Source: Arthrobacter sp. B1I2
Lineage (GTDB): Bacteria > Actinomycetota > Actinomycetes > Actinomycetales > Micrococcaceae
DNA: 64,000 bases
Assembly (NCBI RefSeq): GCF_030816485.1
Contig: NZ_JAUSYC010000001.1
Coordinates: 3,472,001 to 3,536,000, forward strand
Direction of reading: 5' to 3'
The position numbers and the translations under genes are program-made. Below, piece by piece: positions 52,929 to 62,846 of the stretch; the first letter of the stretch is position 1; every line of letters starts with the position of its first letter. Below the pieces are notes generated by a model. It was not told the origin of the DNA and searched no databases. It worked only from the letters and a program-made list of their open reading frames with translations.

Positions 52929-55754
52929 CTAGTGCGCAGAGATCTGGCGCAGCACGTACTGCAGGATGCCGCCGTTGCGGTAGTAGTCCGCTTCACCCGG
53001 GGTATCGATGCGCAGTACGGCGTCGAACGACTTCGAGGAGCCGTCCTCGTCCGTGGCGGTGACCTTCAGGGTCCTGGGCGTGGTGCCCTCGTTCAGGGCG
53101 GTGACGCCCTCCACCGAGAAGGTTTCCGTGCCGGTCAGGCCCAGGCTGGCAGCGTTCTCGCCGGCCGGGAACTGCAGCGGGAGGACGCCCATGCCGATCA
53201 GGTTGGAGCGGTGGATGCGCTCGTAGCTCTCGGCGATGACGGCCTTGACGCCCAGCAGGGCGGTACCCTTTGCTGCCCAGTCGCGGGACGAACCGGAACC
53301 GTACTCCTTGCCGGCCAGGACCACCAGCGGGGTGCCGGCTGCCTGGTAGTTCTGCGCGGCGTCGTAGACGTAGGCCTGCGGGCCGTCAGCCTGCGTGAAG
53401 TCGCGGGTAAAGCCACCCTCGACACCGTCCAGGAGCTGGTTCTTGATGCGGATGTTCGCGAACGTGCCGCGGATCATCACCTCATGGTTGCCACGGCGTG
53501 AGCCGTAGGAGTTGAAGTCCTTGCGCTCCACACCGTTGGCCAGCAGGTACTGGCCGGCCGGGGTGTCGGACTTGAAGGAACCGGCCGGGGAGATGTGGTC
53601 GGTGGTGACGGAGTCGCCGAGCTTCAGGAGCACGCGGGCGCCGGTGATGTCCTTGACCGGTTCCGGCTGTGCCTGCATGCCTTCGAAGTACGGGGGCTTC
53701 CGGACGTAGGTGGAGTTCGGATCCCAGGCGAAGGTGTCGCCCGCCGGGGTGTCCAGTGCCTTCCAACGGTCGTCGCCGTCGAAGACGCCCTCGTAGCCCT
53801 TGGCGAACATTTCCTTGTCGATCGAGGAATCGATGACCTGCTGGACCTCAACCGGGTTGGGCCAGATGTCCTTCAGGAAGACGTCGTTGCCGGCCTCGTC
53901 CTTGCCCAGCGCGTCCGATTCGAAGTCGAAGTCCATGGAACCGGCCAGGGCGTAGGCGATGACCAGCGGCGGGGAGGCCAGGTAGTTCATCTTCACGTCC
54001 GGGTTGATCCGGCCTTCGAAGTTGCGGTTGCCGGAAAGGACGGCGCTGACGGCGAGGTCGTTGGCCTGGATGGCCTCGGAGATCTCGGGTTCCAGCGGGC
54101 CGGAGTTTCCGATGCAGGTGGCGCAGCCGTAGCCCACAATGTAGAAGCCGAGCTTCTCCAGGTAAGGCGTCAGGCCGGACTTCTCGTAGTAGTCCGTGAC
54201 AACCTTCGAGCCGGGGGCGACGGAAGTCTTGACCCACGGCTTGGCGGTGAGGCCCTTTTCGACGGCGTTCCGCGCCAGGACGGCGGCGGCCAGCATGACC
54301 GAGGGGTTGGACGTGTTGGTGCAGGACGTGATGGACGCGATGGTCACCGCGCCGTGGTCCAGCTCGAACTCGCGTCCGTCAGCCATCTTCACGGGAACCG
54401 GGCTGGAGATCCTCCCGGCGCCGCCGTGGGCAGCCGAGTACTTCGGCGGTTCGCGGTCGGTGTCCGAGATGTGGGTTGCTCCGCCTGTGAAGGACGGGGC
54501 GTCGGAGGCCGGGAAGCTTTCCTCGAGGGACTCGTCCAGGGTGCCGGCGTTGGCGTCGTGGGAGACGTAGTTGAGCAGGTCGTGGCGGAACTCGTCCTTG
54601 GCCTCGGTCAGCTCAATGCGGTCCTGCGGGCGCTTGGGCCCGGCGATCGACGGAACAACGGTGGACAAGTCAAGTTCCAGGTACTCGGAGAACTTGATGT
54701 CGCGGGACGGGTCATGCCACAGGCCCTGTTCCTTCGCGTATGCCTCCACCAGGGCGACGTTCTGGTCGGACCGGCCGGTGAGGCGCAGGTACTCCAGGGT
54801 GACGTCGTCGATGGGGAACATCGCGGCGGTGGAACCGAACTCGGGGCTCATGTTGCCGATGGTGGCGCGGTTGGCCAGCGGCACAGCGGCAACGCCTTCG
54901 CCGTAGAATTCCACGAACTTGCCCACCACGCCGTGCTTGCGCAGCATTTCGGTGATGGTCAGCACCACGTCGGTTGCGGTGGCACCGGCAGGGATGCTGC
55001 CGCTGAGCTTGAAGCCCACCACGCGCGGGATGAGCATGGAGACGGGCTGGCCGAGCATTGCTGCCTCCGCCTCGATGCCGCCCACGCCCCAGCCCAGCAC
55101 GCCCATGCCGTTGACCATGGTGGTGTGCGAGTCGGTGCCGACGCAGGTGTCGGGGTAGGCGCGGAGCGCACCATCCACTTCGCGGGTCATCACGGTGCGG
55201 GCCAGGTATTCGATGTTGACCTGGTGCACGATGCCGGTTCCCGGGGGGACCACCTTGAAGTCGTCGAACGCGGTCTGGCCCCAGCGCAGGAACTGGTAGC
55301 GCTCACCGTTGCGCTGGTATTCGATCTCCATGTTGCGCTCCAGTGCGCCGGAGTTGCCGAAGGCGTCGATCTGGACCGAGTGGTCGATGACCATTTCGGC
55401 CGGTGCCAGCGGGTTCACCCGCTTCGGGTCGCCGCCCAGTTCCTTCACCGCTTCACGCATGGTGGCAAGGTCCACCACGCAGGGAACGCCGGTGAAGTCC
55501 TGCATGATCACGCGCGCCGGCGTGAACTGGATTTCTGTATCGGGCTCCGCATTCGGATCCCAGCCTGCCAAGGCGCGAACGTGATCGGCAGTGATGTTCG
55601 CGCCGTCCTCGGTCCTCAGCAGGTTTTCAAGCAATACCTTGAGGCTGAACGGAAGGTTTTCTGCACCTTCAACGGAGTTCAACCGGAAAATTTCGTATTC
55701 GGTTCCGGCTACATTAAGTTTGCCTTTTGAACCGAAGCTGTCCACAGTGCTCAT
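52929..55754 (-). CDS. acnA: Aconitate hydratase A
   Basis: A 941-residue [4Fe-4S] aconitase of the TCA cycle (citrate to isocitrate). Cluster cysteines lie in [14 protein letters not shown] and [17 protein letters not shown]; other motifs are [35 protein letters not shown] and [13 protein letters not shown] variable insertion around residues 405-440 is typical of actinobacterial enzymes. ATG at 55754 preceded by GAGAGGAG. The strong terminator downstream makes it monocistronic. Confidence 0.97.
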   Translation of the reverse strand: MSTVDSFGSKGKLNVAGTEYEIFRLNSVEGAENLPFSLKVLLENLLRTEDGANITADHVRALAGWDPNAEPDTEIQFTPARVIMQDFTGVPCVVDLATMREAVKELGGDPKRVNPLAPAEMVIDHSVQIDAFGNSGALERNMEIEYQRNGERYQFLRWGQTAFDDFKVVPPGTGIVHQVNIEYLARTVMTREVDGALRAYPDTCVGTDSHTTMVNGMGVLGWGVGGIEAEAAMLGQPVSMLIPRVVGFKLSGSIPAGATATDVVLTITEMLRKHGVVGKFVEFYGEGVAAVPLANRATIGNMSPEFGSTAAMFPIDDVTLEYLRLTGRSDQNVALVEAYAKEQGLWHDPSRDIKFSEYLELDLSTVVPSIAGPKRPQDRIELTEAKDEFRHDLLNYVSHDANAGTLDESLEESFPASDAPSFTGGATHISDTDREPPKYSAAHGGAGRISSPVPVKMADGREFELDHGAVTIASITSCTNTSNPSVMLAAAVLARNAVEKGLTAKPWVKTSVAPGSKVVTDYYEKSGLTPYLEKLGFYIVGYGCATCIGNSGPLEPEISEAIQANDLAVSAVLSGNRNFEGRINPDVKMNYLASPPLVIAYALAGSMDFDFESDALGKDEAGNDVFLKDIWPNPVEVQQVIDSSIDKEMFAKGYEGVFDGDDRWKALDTPAGDTFAWDPNSTYVRKPPYFEGMQAQPEPVKDITGARVLLKLGDSVTTDHISPAGSFKSDTPAGQYLLANGVERKDFNSYGSRRGNHEVMIRGTFANIRIKNQLLDGVEGGFTRDFTQADGPQAYVYDAAQNYQAAGTPLVVLAGKEYGSGSSRDWAAKGTALLGVKAVIAESYERIHRSNLIGMGVLPLQFPAGENAASLGLTGTETFSVEGVTALNEGTTPRTLKVTATDEDGSSKSFDAVLRIDTPGEADYYRNGGILQYVLRQISAH

Positions 55755-55810
55755 CGCAGGACTCCTCTCGCAACAGTTTCATCTTTGTCGCGCGGTTGAC
55801 CGCCTGCTAG

Positions 55811-55824
55811 TTAGGAAGCCCTAA
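55811..55824. promoter_or_regulatory. Short palindrome upstream of acnA
   Basis: TTAGG (55811-55815) and CCTAA (55820-55824) form a 5-bp palindrome with 4-nt spacer, 57 nt before the acnA start, in the 166-nt gap 55755-55920. A second one, GACTAC (55883-55888) and GTAGTC (55899-55904), lies further upstream. Either could be a regulator site for this iron-dependent gene; the first resembles only the outer ends of an IdeR/DtxR box. Confidence 0.35.
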
Positions 55825-55920
55825 GTAGCTCCAGGGCCCGAAAATTTGCACACGGCCGGCCGAGAATTCGGGCGCGACGTGGGACTACTACGGCCATCGT
55901 AGTCGAAAACCCCGGCGGCA

Positions 55921-57303
55921 TCATGGACCCGGAACCAGCAGTGCCACCGTCTCGAGGTGGTGGGTGTGGGGGTACAGGTCGAAGGCCCGCAGGCCGGCGA
56001 GGTCCCATCCTGAGCGGCGGAAGTAACCCAGGTCACGGGCAAACGACGCCGGGTCGCAGGACACGTACGCGATGGCCCGGGGCGTCGACGCAACGAGTTG
56101 GCCGACGACGGCTTTCCCGGCTCCGGCGCGCGGCGGGTCAAGGACAAGGGCGTCGAAATCCCGCGGTTTCTGGCGCAGGATCCGCTCCACGCGGCCCTGG
56201 ACCACCTCCACCTGGGCTGCTGCGTGCAGGTTCTTCCGGGCGTCGCGGCTGGTCCCCGGCGCCCCTTCCACGGAGAGCACGGACCCCGTCTCCCCCACGG
56301 CGTCGGCCAGGACCGCGGTGAAGAGCCCCGCGCCCGCGTAGAGGTCGGCAACCACGGCACCGGGACGGAGGAAGTCCCCCTGCTGCAGGAATTTTGTGAC
56401 AGCCCCCACAAGGGTCCCGGGCGCGTCGCGGTGGATCTGCCAGAAGCCGTCGCCTGTGACCCGGTAATCATGGCCCACGGCGGATTCCTGCACCCAGGTG
56501 CGTCCCCGAAGCTGCGTCACGTTGCCGGTCAGCGGATCAAAGGCCGCCACCGAGGCGTCCCCCGGCAGTTCAGCGGCGATTGCCCTCAGCCGTTTCTCCT
56601 TGGTGTTGGGCGCCGGGGCCAGGAGCACCAGGGGCCGGGAACCGTTGGCCGGAGCGGCCACCTCCACGCGGTCGATGCCCTGCAGGTCCAGGTCCCACAG
56701 GCGCAGGGCGTTGATGGCGTCGCTGGCCAGGGGCATCTCCCGCACGGGAACGATGTGGTTGGAGCGGTGGGCGTGCATCCCGAGCCTGCCGCCCGGGGTG
56801 ACCGAAAAGCTGGCCCGCGTACGCCACCCAAGGCCGCTGCCGCCGTCGTACGTTTCCCCCACCGCTTCCACGCTCCCGGTCCAGGCAGGCGGCGCCTGCT
56901 CAAAGCCGGCCAGCCGGGTGAGCTGTTCGGTGAGGACGTCCGACTTCAGGCTGCGCTGCCTGGTGAGCGTCATGTGGCCGAACTCGGCACCGCCTACCGG
57001 CGGGTGGCCGTGGCTCCATGCCCGGAGGGAATCCGCGGGCCGCCAAAAGTGCTCCACGCGGTCCGGGGAAGCCTCCAGCACCTCGATGACATCCGCCCGC
57101 CAGAACTTGGCGTCATCTCCTGCGTCGGTCAGCCTGACCCGGACCTTCTCTCCCGGAATGGCGTGCCGGACAAAGACCACCCGGCCTTCATGGCGCGCCA
57201 CGCAGTGCCCGCCGTGGGCTACGGGCCCGACGTCGAGCACGGCCTCTTCGCCGGCGTGGCCGGCAGCACCGGGTGCCTGGGTGGTGGAAGTTCTTGCGGT
57301 CAC
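55921..57303 (-). CDS. TRAM-domain RNA m5U methyltransferase
   Basis: A 460-residue SAM-dependent methyltransferase of the TrmA/RumA class that methylates uridines in rRNA or tRNA. N-terminal TRAM domain (about 15-75: VGPVAHGGHCVARHEGRVVFVRHAIPGE), then FWQIHRDAPGTLV, DLYAGAGLFTAVLA (SAM), VLDPPRAGAGK and YVSCDPASFARDL with the catalytic Cys. No Fe-S cysteine set is evident. GTG at 57303 overlaps the permease stop as GTGA; the longer frame upstream is antisense noise. Target nucleotide unknown. Confidence 0.92.
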   Translation of the reverse strand: MTARTSTTQAPGAAGHAGEEAVLDVGPVAHGGHCVARHEGRVVFVRHAIPGEKVRVRLTDAGDDAKFWRADVIEVLEASPDRVEHFWRPADSLRAWSHGHPPVGGAEFGHMTLTRQRSLKSDVLTEQLTRLAGFEQAPPAWTGSVEAVGETYDGGSGLGWRTRASFSVTPGGRLGMHAHRSNHIVPVREMPLASDAINALRLWDLDLQGIDRVEVAAPANGSRPLVLLAPAPNTKEKRLRAIAAELPGDASVAAFDPLTGNVTQLRGRTWVQESAVGHDYRVTGDGFWQIHRDAPGTLVGAVTKFLQQGDFLRPGAVVADLYAGAGLFTAVLADAVGETGSVLSVEGAPGTSRDARKNLHAAAQVEVVQGRVERILRQKPRDFDALVLDPPRAGAGKAVVGQLVASTPRAIAYVSCDPASFARDLGYFRRSGWDLAGLRAFDLYPHTHHLETVALLVPGP

Positions 57304-59276
57304 TGGACGTCCTGGAGGTTCTTTGCTTCTTCGGATGATTTGAGCTGCCAGGGAACGCTGGCCACCATGACTCCGGGTTCGAAGTGCAGGCGGGTCTTGA
57401 TCCGCAGGGCGGTCTGGTTGTGCACCAGCTGCTCCCACCACTTGCCCACGACGTATTCCGGGATGTAGACCACGATGAGGTCCCGCGGGGAGTCGAGGCG
57501 CATCTGCTTGACGTAGTCCATGATGGGCGTGACCGTCTCGCGGTAGGGGCTGGCAAGGACGGTCAGCGGGACCGGGATTTCGAGCTTCTCCCAGTCGGCG
57601 ATGGTGTGGGCCGTTTCCTCCGCGTCGATGTCCACCGTGATGGCATCCAGCCTGGAAGGCCGCGACGCGCGGGCATAGGCAAGCGCCCGCAGGACAGGCT
57701 TGCGGACGTGCGACACCAGCAGGACGGCGTGCACCCGGGTAGGCAGGGCCCGGGGTGAGGAGTCCTCGTCCACAGCGAGTTCCTTGGCCACGTTGTCGTA
57801 ATGCGCCCGGATGCTCCACATGATCAGGAAGAGGATGAACATGGCCAGCAGGGCGATCCAGGCGCCCTGCTCGAACTTGGTGATGAGGACGATGACCAGC
57901 ACCAGCCCCGTCATGCCGAAGCCGATGCTGTTGATGGTGCGCGACTTCATCATCCGGCGCCGGACGGCCTTGTCCTTGGCGAGCTTCAGTTCGCGTCCCC
58001 AGTGCCGGATCATGCCCAGCTGGCTGAGGGTGAAGGAGATGAAGACGCCCACGATGTAGAGCTGGATGAGCTTGGTGACGTCCGCGTCGAACGAAATGAT
58101 GAGCACCAGGGCGCCCGCCGCGAGGGCAAGCACACCGTTGCTGAACGCGAGCCTGTCGCCGCGGGTCCGGAGCTGGCGGGGCAGGTAGCCGTCCTGGGCC
58201 AGGATGGAGCCCAGGACCGGGAACCCGTTGAATGCCGTGTTGGAGGCGAACACCAGGATGACGCCGGTGGCGGCCACCACGACATAGAAGGGAATGGATC
58301 CCGCACCGAAGATGGTCTGGGCGATCTGGCTGATGGCGGGGTTTTGGACGTAGCCCTCCGGCAGCGGCTCGCCGTTCAGCAGGAATTCCGTGGCCGGATC
58401 CAGCACGATGTGGACCTTGGTGGCGTTGGCCAAGTAGATGATGCCGGCCAGCATCGCGGCGCCGATGACGCCCAGGAGCAACAGGGTGGTGGCCGCATTC
58501 CTGCTCTTGGGGTGCCGGAAGTTGGGGACGCCGTTGCTGATCGCTTCGACGCCGGTGAGCGCTGCGGCGCCGGAGGAGAAGGCCCGGAGCAGCAGGAACG
58601 CACCGGCCAGGCCCACCAGGCCCTGGTCGAAGCCCTCCGCCGGGACGATGGTGAAGGCCGCCGACGGTGCCTCCCCCAGTTGCCCCGTTGCGGCTTGGAA
58701 AACGCCCACCGCGGTCATTCCCAGGATGGACGCCATGAAGATATACGTGGGGACAGCGAATACGCTGCCCGCTTCCTTGATGCCCCGCAGGTTGACCAGG
58801 GCAAGGATGACGACGCCGATCGTGGCGATGACGGCCTGCTCACCGTGCAGTGACGGTACAGCGGTGGTCAGGTAGGCGGCCGCCGAGGACATGGACACGG
58901 CCACCGTCAGGACGTAGTCCACCAGGAGGGCTGACGCCACGGTCAGGCCGGCGTACTTTCCGAGGTTTACGTTGGCGATCTCGTAGTCGCCGCCGCCCGA
59001 CGGGTACGCGTGGACGTTTTGCCGGTAGGAGGCGACGACGGTCAGCAGGACCACCATCACGGCCAGGCCCACCAGGGGCGAGATCGCCACGGCGCTGACG
59101 CCTGCCAGGGCAAGGGTCAGGAGGATCTCGTCCGGAGCGTAGGCTACGGAGGAAAGGGCGTCGGACGCGAAGATCGGCAGTGCGATCTTCTTGGGAAGCA
59201 GGGTATGGGCCAGACGGTCGTTCCGGAACGGCCTGCCCACCAGCACGCGTTTGACGGCGTTCAGTATTGTCAACAC
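57300..59276 (-). CDS. KimA-like APC-superfamily permease (putative K+ importer)
   Basis: A 658-residue protein with 12 hydrophobic segments (about 35-480) and a cytosolic C-terminal domain (about 500-658) resembling KimA of Bacillus, an APC-family high-affinity K+ importer inhibited by c-di-AMP. Early motifs LPIFASDALSSVAYAPDEIL and YPSGGGDYEIAN are characteristic. GTG start follows TAGCTT by 6 nt (leaderless). Divergent from two TrkA-type genes, which strengthens the K+ transport assignment. Amino-acid transport remains possible. Confidence 0.85.
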   Translation of the reverse strand: MLTILNAVKRVLVGRPFRNDRLAHTLLPKKIALPIFASDALSSVAYAPDEILLTLALAGVSAVAISPLVGLAVMVVLLTVVASYRQNVHAYPSGGGDYEIANVNLGKYAGLTVASALLVDYVLTVAVSMSSAAAYLTTAVPSLHGEQAVIATIGVVILALVNLRGIKEAGSVFAVPTYIFMASILGMTAVGVFQAATGQLGEAPSAAFTIVPAEGFDQGLVGLAGAFLLLRAFSSGAAALTGVEAISNGVPNFRHPKSRNAATTLLLLGVIGAAMLAGIIYLANATKVHIVLDPATEFLLNGEPLPEGYVQNPAISQIAQTIFGAGSIPFYVVVAATGVILVFASNTAFNGFPVLGSILAQDGYLPRQLRTRGDRLAFSNGVLALAAGALVLIISFDADVTKLIQLYIVGVFISFTLSQLGMIRHWGRELKLAKDKAVRRRMMKSRTINSIGFGMTGLVLVIVLITKFEQGAWIALLAMFILFLIMWSIRAHYDNVAKELAVDEDSSPRALPTRVHAVLLVSHVRKPVLRALAYARASRPSRLDAITVDIDAEETAHTIADWEKLEIPVPLTVLASPYRETVTPIMDYVKQMRLDSPRDLIVVYIPEYVVGKWWEQLVHNQTALRIKTRLHFEPGVMVASVPWQLKSSEEAKNLQDVQ

Positions 59277-59394
59277 CCCACAAAGCTAGTCTGAATCCCG
59301 GACGATGTCATGACGGGCAGCGGCCAGGCCTCACAGGGGCCATGCCGGTAGAGTTCTAGCTGCACGATCCTGACTTACATATAGAGGAGATACG

Positions 59395-60069
59395 GTGGCG
59401 CATTTCGTGATCATGGGATGTGGCCGGGTGGGGGCAACGCTGGCGCACACGCTGGAGGATGCCGGGCATTCCGTGGCCATCATCGACCAGGACGACCGCG
59501 CGTTCCGCCGGCTCCGCCAGGGCTTTACCGGGCGGAAGGTCACCGGCGTTGGCTTTGACCGGGAAACCCTCAAGCAGGCAGGGGTCGGAGAGGCCTACGC
59601 CTTCGCCGCCGTCTCGAGCGGCGACAACTCCAACATCCTGGCCACCCGGGTGGCCCGCGAAACCTTTCACGTCCCGCATGTCGTCGCCAGGATCTACGAC
59701 CCGGGCCGCGCGGAGATCTACCAGCGCCTGGGCATTCCCACGGTGGCCGCCGTCCGTTGGAGCGCAGACCAGGTGCTGCGCCGCATCCTTCCCGAACAGC
59801 ACCTCGCAGGGGACTTCCGCGAACCCTCCGGCCGCCTGGTCCTGGCCGAACTGGACCTCGACACCGGCTGGATCGGACACACCATCAGCAGCATCGAAAA
59901 AGCGGCCGACGTCCGCGTCGCATACCTCACCCGGTTCGGCGAGGGCCTGCTGCCTGACGCAGGGACCGCCTACCAGGACGGCGACACCGTGCACGCCATG
60001 CTGCCGGTGGACCGCAGCGCCCAGGTGGCCCAGATCCTCGCCAAAGCCCCCGCCAAGGAGTATCAGTGA
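59395..60069 (+). CDS. TrkA-type K+ channel/transporter regulatory protein (CeoB-like)
   Basis: A 224-residue protein with an N-terminal RCK/TrkA-N NAD(H)-binding domain (MGCGRVGATLAHTLEDAGHSV: G-x-G-x-x-G) and a C-terminal RCK_C domain (about 140-224). These proteins gate K+ transporters. The GTG start at 59395 has AGAGGAGA 5 nt upstream. Overlaps the second TrkA-type gene as GTGA. Homologous pair is called CeoB-CeoC in mycobacteria. A TAGAGT -10 box lies at 59348-59353. Confidence 0.93.
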   Translation: MAHFVIMGCGRVGATLAHTLEDAGHSVAIIDQDDRAFRRLRQGFTGRKVTGVGFDRETLKQAGVGEAYAFAAVSSGDNSNILATRVARETFHVPHVVARIYDPGRAEIYQRLGIPTVAAVRWSADQVLRRILPEQHLAGDFREPSGRLVLAELDLDTGWIGHTISSIEKAADVRVAYLTRFGEGLLPDAGTAYQDGDTVHAMLPVDRSAQVAQILAKAPAKEYQ

Positions 60070-60824
60070 AAGTCGTTATCGTCGGCGCCGGCAGTGTCGG
60101 ATCGTCCATCGCCCGGGAACTGCTGGCGCATAAGCACGAAATCCTCCTGATCGACCTCAAACCAGAGGTGATCGGCCGCAGCGGCCTGCGGGGCGCGCAT
60201 TGGCTGGTGGGTGACGCGTGCGAGCTCTCCACGCTGCAGGGCGCCAAGGTGGAGGACGCCGACGTCGTGGTCTCCGCCACGGGTGATGACAAAGTCAACC
60301 TGGTGGTGTCACTGCTGGCCAAGACCGAGTTTGGAGTTGGCCGGACCGTGGGCCGGGTGAACAACCCCAAGAACGACTGGATGTTCAATGATTCATGGGG
60401 CGTCGACGTCGCCGTTAACACCCCGCAGCTGATGACCGCCCTGGTGGAAGAGGCAGTGGAGATCGGCGATCTGGTCCGGCTCCTGACGCTGCAGACCGGC
60501 GTGGCATCACTGGTGGAGTTCACCGTTCCCCATGACTCCCACGTCATCGGCATGACCGTGGGCGAGATCCACTGGCCGGAGGACGCCACACTGGTGGCGA
60601 TCCTCCGTGACCAGGCGCCCATCGCCCCCAGCCGGGACGACGTGATCGATGGCGGCGACGAACTTTTCTTCGTCACGACCATCGCCGCTGAGGACGGACT
60701 TCGGGAGCTGCTCTCTTCGGCCCCGGGGAGCATCGACACCGGCGGGGAGCCTTCGGGCAGCGGCCAGCCGGCCACCGCGGGCGGCCACGGGCATGCTCAG
60801 GACGACGACGGCTTCGACGGCTAG
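60066..60824 (+). CDS. TrkA-type K+ regulatory protein (CeoC-like)
   Basis: A 252-residue second TrkA-type protein: RCK_N with VIVGAGSVGSSIARELL and ASDADVVVSATGDDKVNLVVSLLAKTEFGVGRTVGRVNNPKN-like region (ATGDDKVNLVVSLLA visible), and RCK_C about 145-220. A 35-residue Gly/His/Asp-rich tail. GTG start overlaps the upstream gene by 4 nt, so CeoB- and CeoC-like subunits should be made in equal amounts. Works with the divergent permease or another K+ transporter. Confidence 0.93.
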   Translation: MKVVIVGAGSVGSSIARELLAHKHEILLIDLKPEVIGRSGLRGAHWLVGDACELSTLQGAKVEDADVVVSATGDDKVNLVVSLLAKTEFGVGRTVGRVNNPKNDWMFNDSWGVDVAVNTPQLMTALVEEAVEIGDLVRLLTLQTGVASLVEFTVPHDSHVIGMTVGEIHWPEDATLVAILRDQAPIAPSRDDVIDGGDELFFVTTIAAEDGLRELLSSAPGSIDTGGEPSGSGQPATAGGHGHAQDDDGFDG

Positions 60825-60908
60825 GTCCGCCGCCGCACCCTTGGGATAAGGTGGCCCGGGCTTCGCGCGGCTTGGGCGTCAGGCGGCCCGGCTGTCAGGA
60901 AGCTTGGT

Positions 60909-61676
60909 TCAGGTGGCCTGGTTTGTGCCGGCCACAGGTTCCGCCGGAGCAGGCCGGGTCAGGAGCCAGGCCACCCAGACGCCGAGGATGTACAGCGGTG
61001 CGCCCATGATGAGGCGGGTGGTGGCGAGGGCGGCCAGGCCGTCGGTGCCCATCAGGTAGAGGGGCACCTGCACGATGAGCCGGAGCGCCAGGACGGCCAC
61101 GATGATCCAGGTACCCAGGCGGTACGCCTTGACCCGGTCCGGTTCCTTGCGCCACTCCAGGCCCTCGTTGCGGATAAAGCCGAAGAGGAGCCCGGCTACG
61201 GGCCACTTGACGGCAATTGAGAGGACCATCGCCAGAATGTAGGCCGCGTTGGTGAAGAAGCCGGGAAGATAGAAGTCTTCCGCTTTGCCGGTGGTATTGG
61301 CCAGCCAGGCGGAAATGCCGACGCCGGCCACACCCGCCAGGGCCTGCGTCAGGGGCCGCCGCTGCATCAGGCGGACAACGGTGAACACGGCTGCCGATGC
61401 CAGGGCGGCCACCAGGGACAGTGTGAGCTCGCGGGTGATGGTGAACGCCACCAGGAATACGAGGCCGGGCACGATGCTCTCGGCAATGCCCTGCACTCCC
61501 CCGGCGCTCCGCAGGACGTCCACCTGCCCGTCATGCCGGCGGTGGAGCCCGGCCTTTGCGGCGTATTGGGCGGCGAGGCCGGCAACCGGGCTCTGGCCGG
61601 CAGCCTGCCGCCCGCCCTGCTGCTGTCCGCCGGAATCTGCAGGGCCGGATGGCTGTTCGGGCTCTTGGGCGGTCAT
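60909..61676 (-). CDS. DUF3159-family membrane protein
   Basis: A 255-residue protein with a polar N-terminus (1-60) and five to six hydrophobic segments. It matches DUF3159, a family of actinobacterial membrane proteins next to dut and the ceo genes, e.g. AESIVPGLVFLVAFTI, ANTTGKAEDFYLPGFFTNAAYI and GLLFGFIRNEGLEWR. Unknown function. Its ATG overlaps the stop of the OB-fold gene as ATGA. Convergent with the TrkA gene 84 nt away. Confidence 0.9.
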   Translation of the reverse strand: MTAQEPEQPSGPADSGGQQQGGRQAAGQSPVAGLAAQYAAKAGLHRRHDGQVDVLRSAGGVQGIAESIVPGLVFLVAFTITRELTLSLVAALASAAVFTVVRLMQRRPLTQALAGVAGVGISAWLANTTGKAEDFYLPGFFTNAAYILAMVLSIAVKWPVAGLLFGFIRNEGLEWRKEPDRVKAYRLGTWIIVAVLALRLIVQVPLYLMGTDGLAALATTRLIMGAPLYILGVWVAWLLTRPAPAEPVAGTNQAT

Positions 61677-62056
61677 TCGTTCTCCTGGCGGGACAGTATC
61701 TCGTAGCGCGGATTGAATATGGTGGGCATGTCTTTGCCGCGGGCCAGCATCCCCTCGACCCGGATCCGCGCGCCGGCTTCGATGCCCGGTACCCGGTGGC
61801 GGCCCAGCCAGACGACGCGGAGCCGCGGCCGCCTGACCCGGCCGGGCCCCGGAGCGGGACGTTCGGCGTCGTCCGCGGAAACGATGGCGCTGAATTCAGG
61901 GGTCCGATCGGCGGGAACGAAGGTCACTGATTCAACGTGCCCCTGGCACCTGACCCTTCCCCGGTCCGGCAGTTGCCCCAGTGGGGTGATTCCAGCGGAC
62001 GCACGCACAGGATTGTTGTCGGGGGCCTCAGCCGAGCTGGGTAATTTCGGGACCAC
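61673..62056 (-). CDS. OB-fold nucleic-acid-binding-like protein
   Basis: A 127-residue protein with an OB-fold-like strand pattern (RCQGHVESVTFVP, then LRVVWLGRHRVPGIEAGARIRVEGML). GTG start at 62056 with GGAGG 9 nt upstream; it overlaps the DUF3710 gene by 29 nt and DUF3159 by 4 nt. The DUF3159-OB-DUF3710-dut order is conserved in mycobacteria. DNA/RNA binding is inferred from the fold only. Confidence 0.8.
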   Translation of the reverse strand: MVPKLPSSAEAPDNNPVRASAGITPLGQLPDRGRVRCQGHVESVTFVPADRTPEFSAIVSADDAERPAPGPGRVRRPRLRVVWLGRHRVPGIEAGARIRVEGMLARGKDMPTIFNPRYEILSRQENE

Positions 62057-62741
62057 GTTCGGGCTCCTCCAAAGTGGGCGCGGCGGGCGGAGGAGTGGCG
62101 GAGGCGTCCTTGGGCAGCCTCAGCTGCAAAAGGTCGCGCGGCGGCATCGGGCTGTCGCCGCGGACCACGACAACCTGCCGGAACAGGGCCTCGAGCGGTT
62201 CAGCGGCGGGGCGTTCCAGCGCCGCGGGTCCGCCCAGGACGCCGCGCAGGAACCAGCGGGGACCGTCCACACCGATGAAGCGGGCCACACGGTAGCCCTG
62301 GCTCCCGTCCGGAAGCCCGGCGGGCAGCTTGGCCACCAGTTCGGTACCGAAGGCCCCTTCCACCTCTTCAACCTGGCCGCCCTGCGCGCCGACCGACTGG
62401 CCGATCTGTTCGCGGATCTGGCCCCACAGCGTCTCAGTCTTGGGGGCCGCGAAGGCCTGCAACTGAAGGCTGGAGCCGTTCAGGTCCAGGGTTACTGCCA
62501 CTACCCGCTGTGTTGCCTCTTCCACTTCGAGGCGGAGCTGAAGGCCCTCGCTCGGCGTGATAAGCAAGGCGCCCAGGTCCACAAAGCCGTCGCGGCTGCT
62601 GATCTCGGCCTCGTCAAAGGGGCCGTCCTGGCGGCGGGCGGCAGTGGCGGAGCCGCTTTCTTCGCCCTCCACCAGCGTGAGTTCTTCGGCCGGCTCCGCC
62701 GGCTCGTCCTTCTTTGCTTTCCTGCCGAACCCAAAGGCCAT
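62028..62741 (-). CDS. DUF3710-family protein
   Basis: A 237-residue soluble protein of the actinobacterial DUF3710 family. N-terminus rich in Lys/Glu/Ala, then DGFVDLGALLITPSEGLQLRLEVEEATQRVVAVT-type core (GFVDLGALLITP visible), GPRWFLRGVLGG and PRDLLQLRLPK. Function unknown. 105 nt downstream of dut in the same direction. Confidence 0.9.
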   Translation of the reverse strand: MAFGFGRKAKKDEPAEPAEELTLVEGEESGSATAARRQDGPFDEAEISSRDGFVDLGALLITPSEGLQLRLEVEEATQRVVAVTLDLNGSSLQLQAFAAPKTETLWGQIREQIGQSVGAQGGQVEEVEGAFGTELVAKLPAGLPDGSQGYRVARFIGVDGPRWFLRGVLGGPAALERPAAEPLEALFRQVVVVRGDSPMPPRDLLQLRLPKDASATPPPAAPTLEEPERGPEITQLG

Positions 62742-62846
62742 GGGTGACTCCTTAATTCTGAAAGATGCCAGTTCTGGAACCTGCCGGTGGAACCTTGGAG
62801 GTCCCGCCGTCGTGCGTGCTGGCGTGGCAGCGGGTGCAGCCCGGGG

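Noticed and set aside
53595..55730. A 711-codon open frame on plus across acnA
   Set aside because: Antisense shadow of aconitase without motifs or ribosome binding site.
55811..55824. IdeR/DtxR box upstream of acnA
   Set aside because: Outer TTAGG/CCTAA match, but the spacer is 4 nt instead of 9 and the inner bases do not match the 19-bp consensus.
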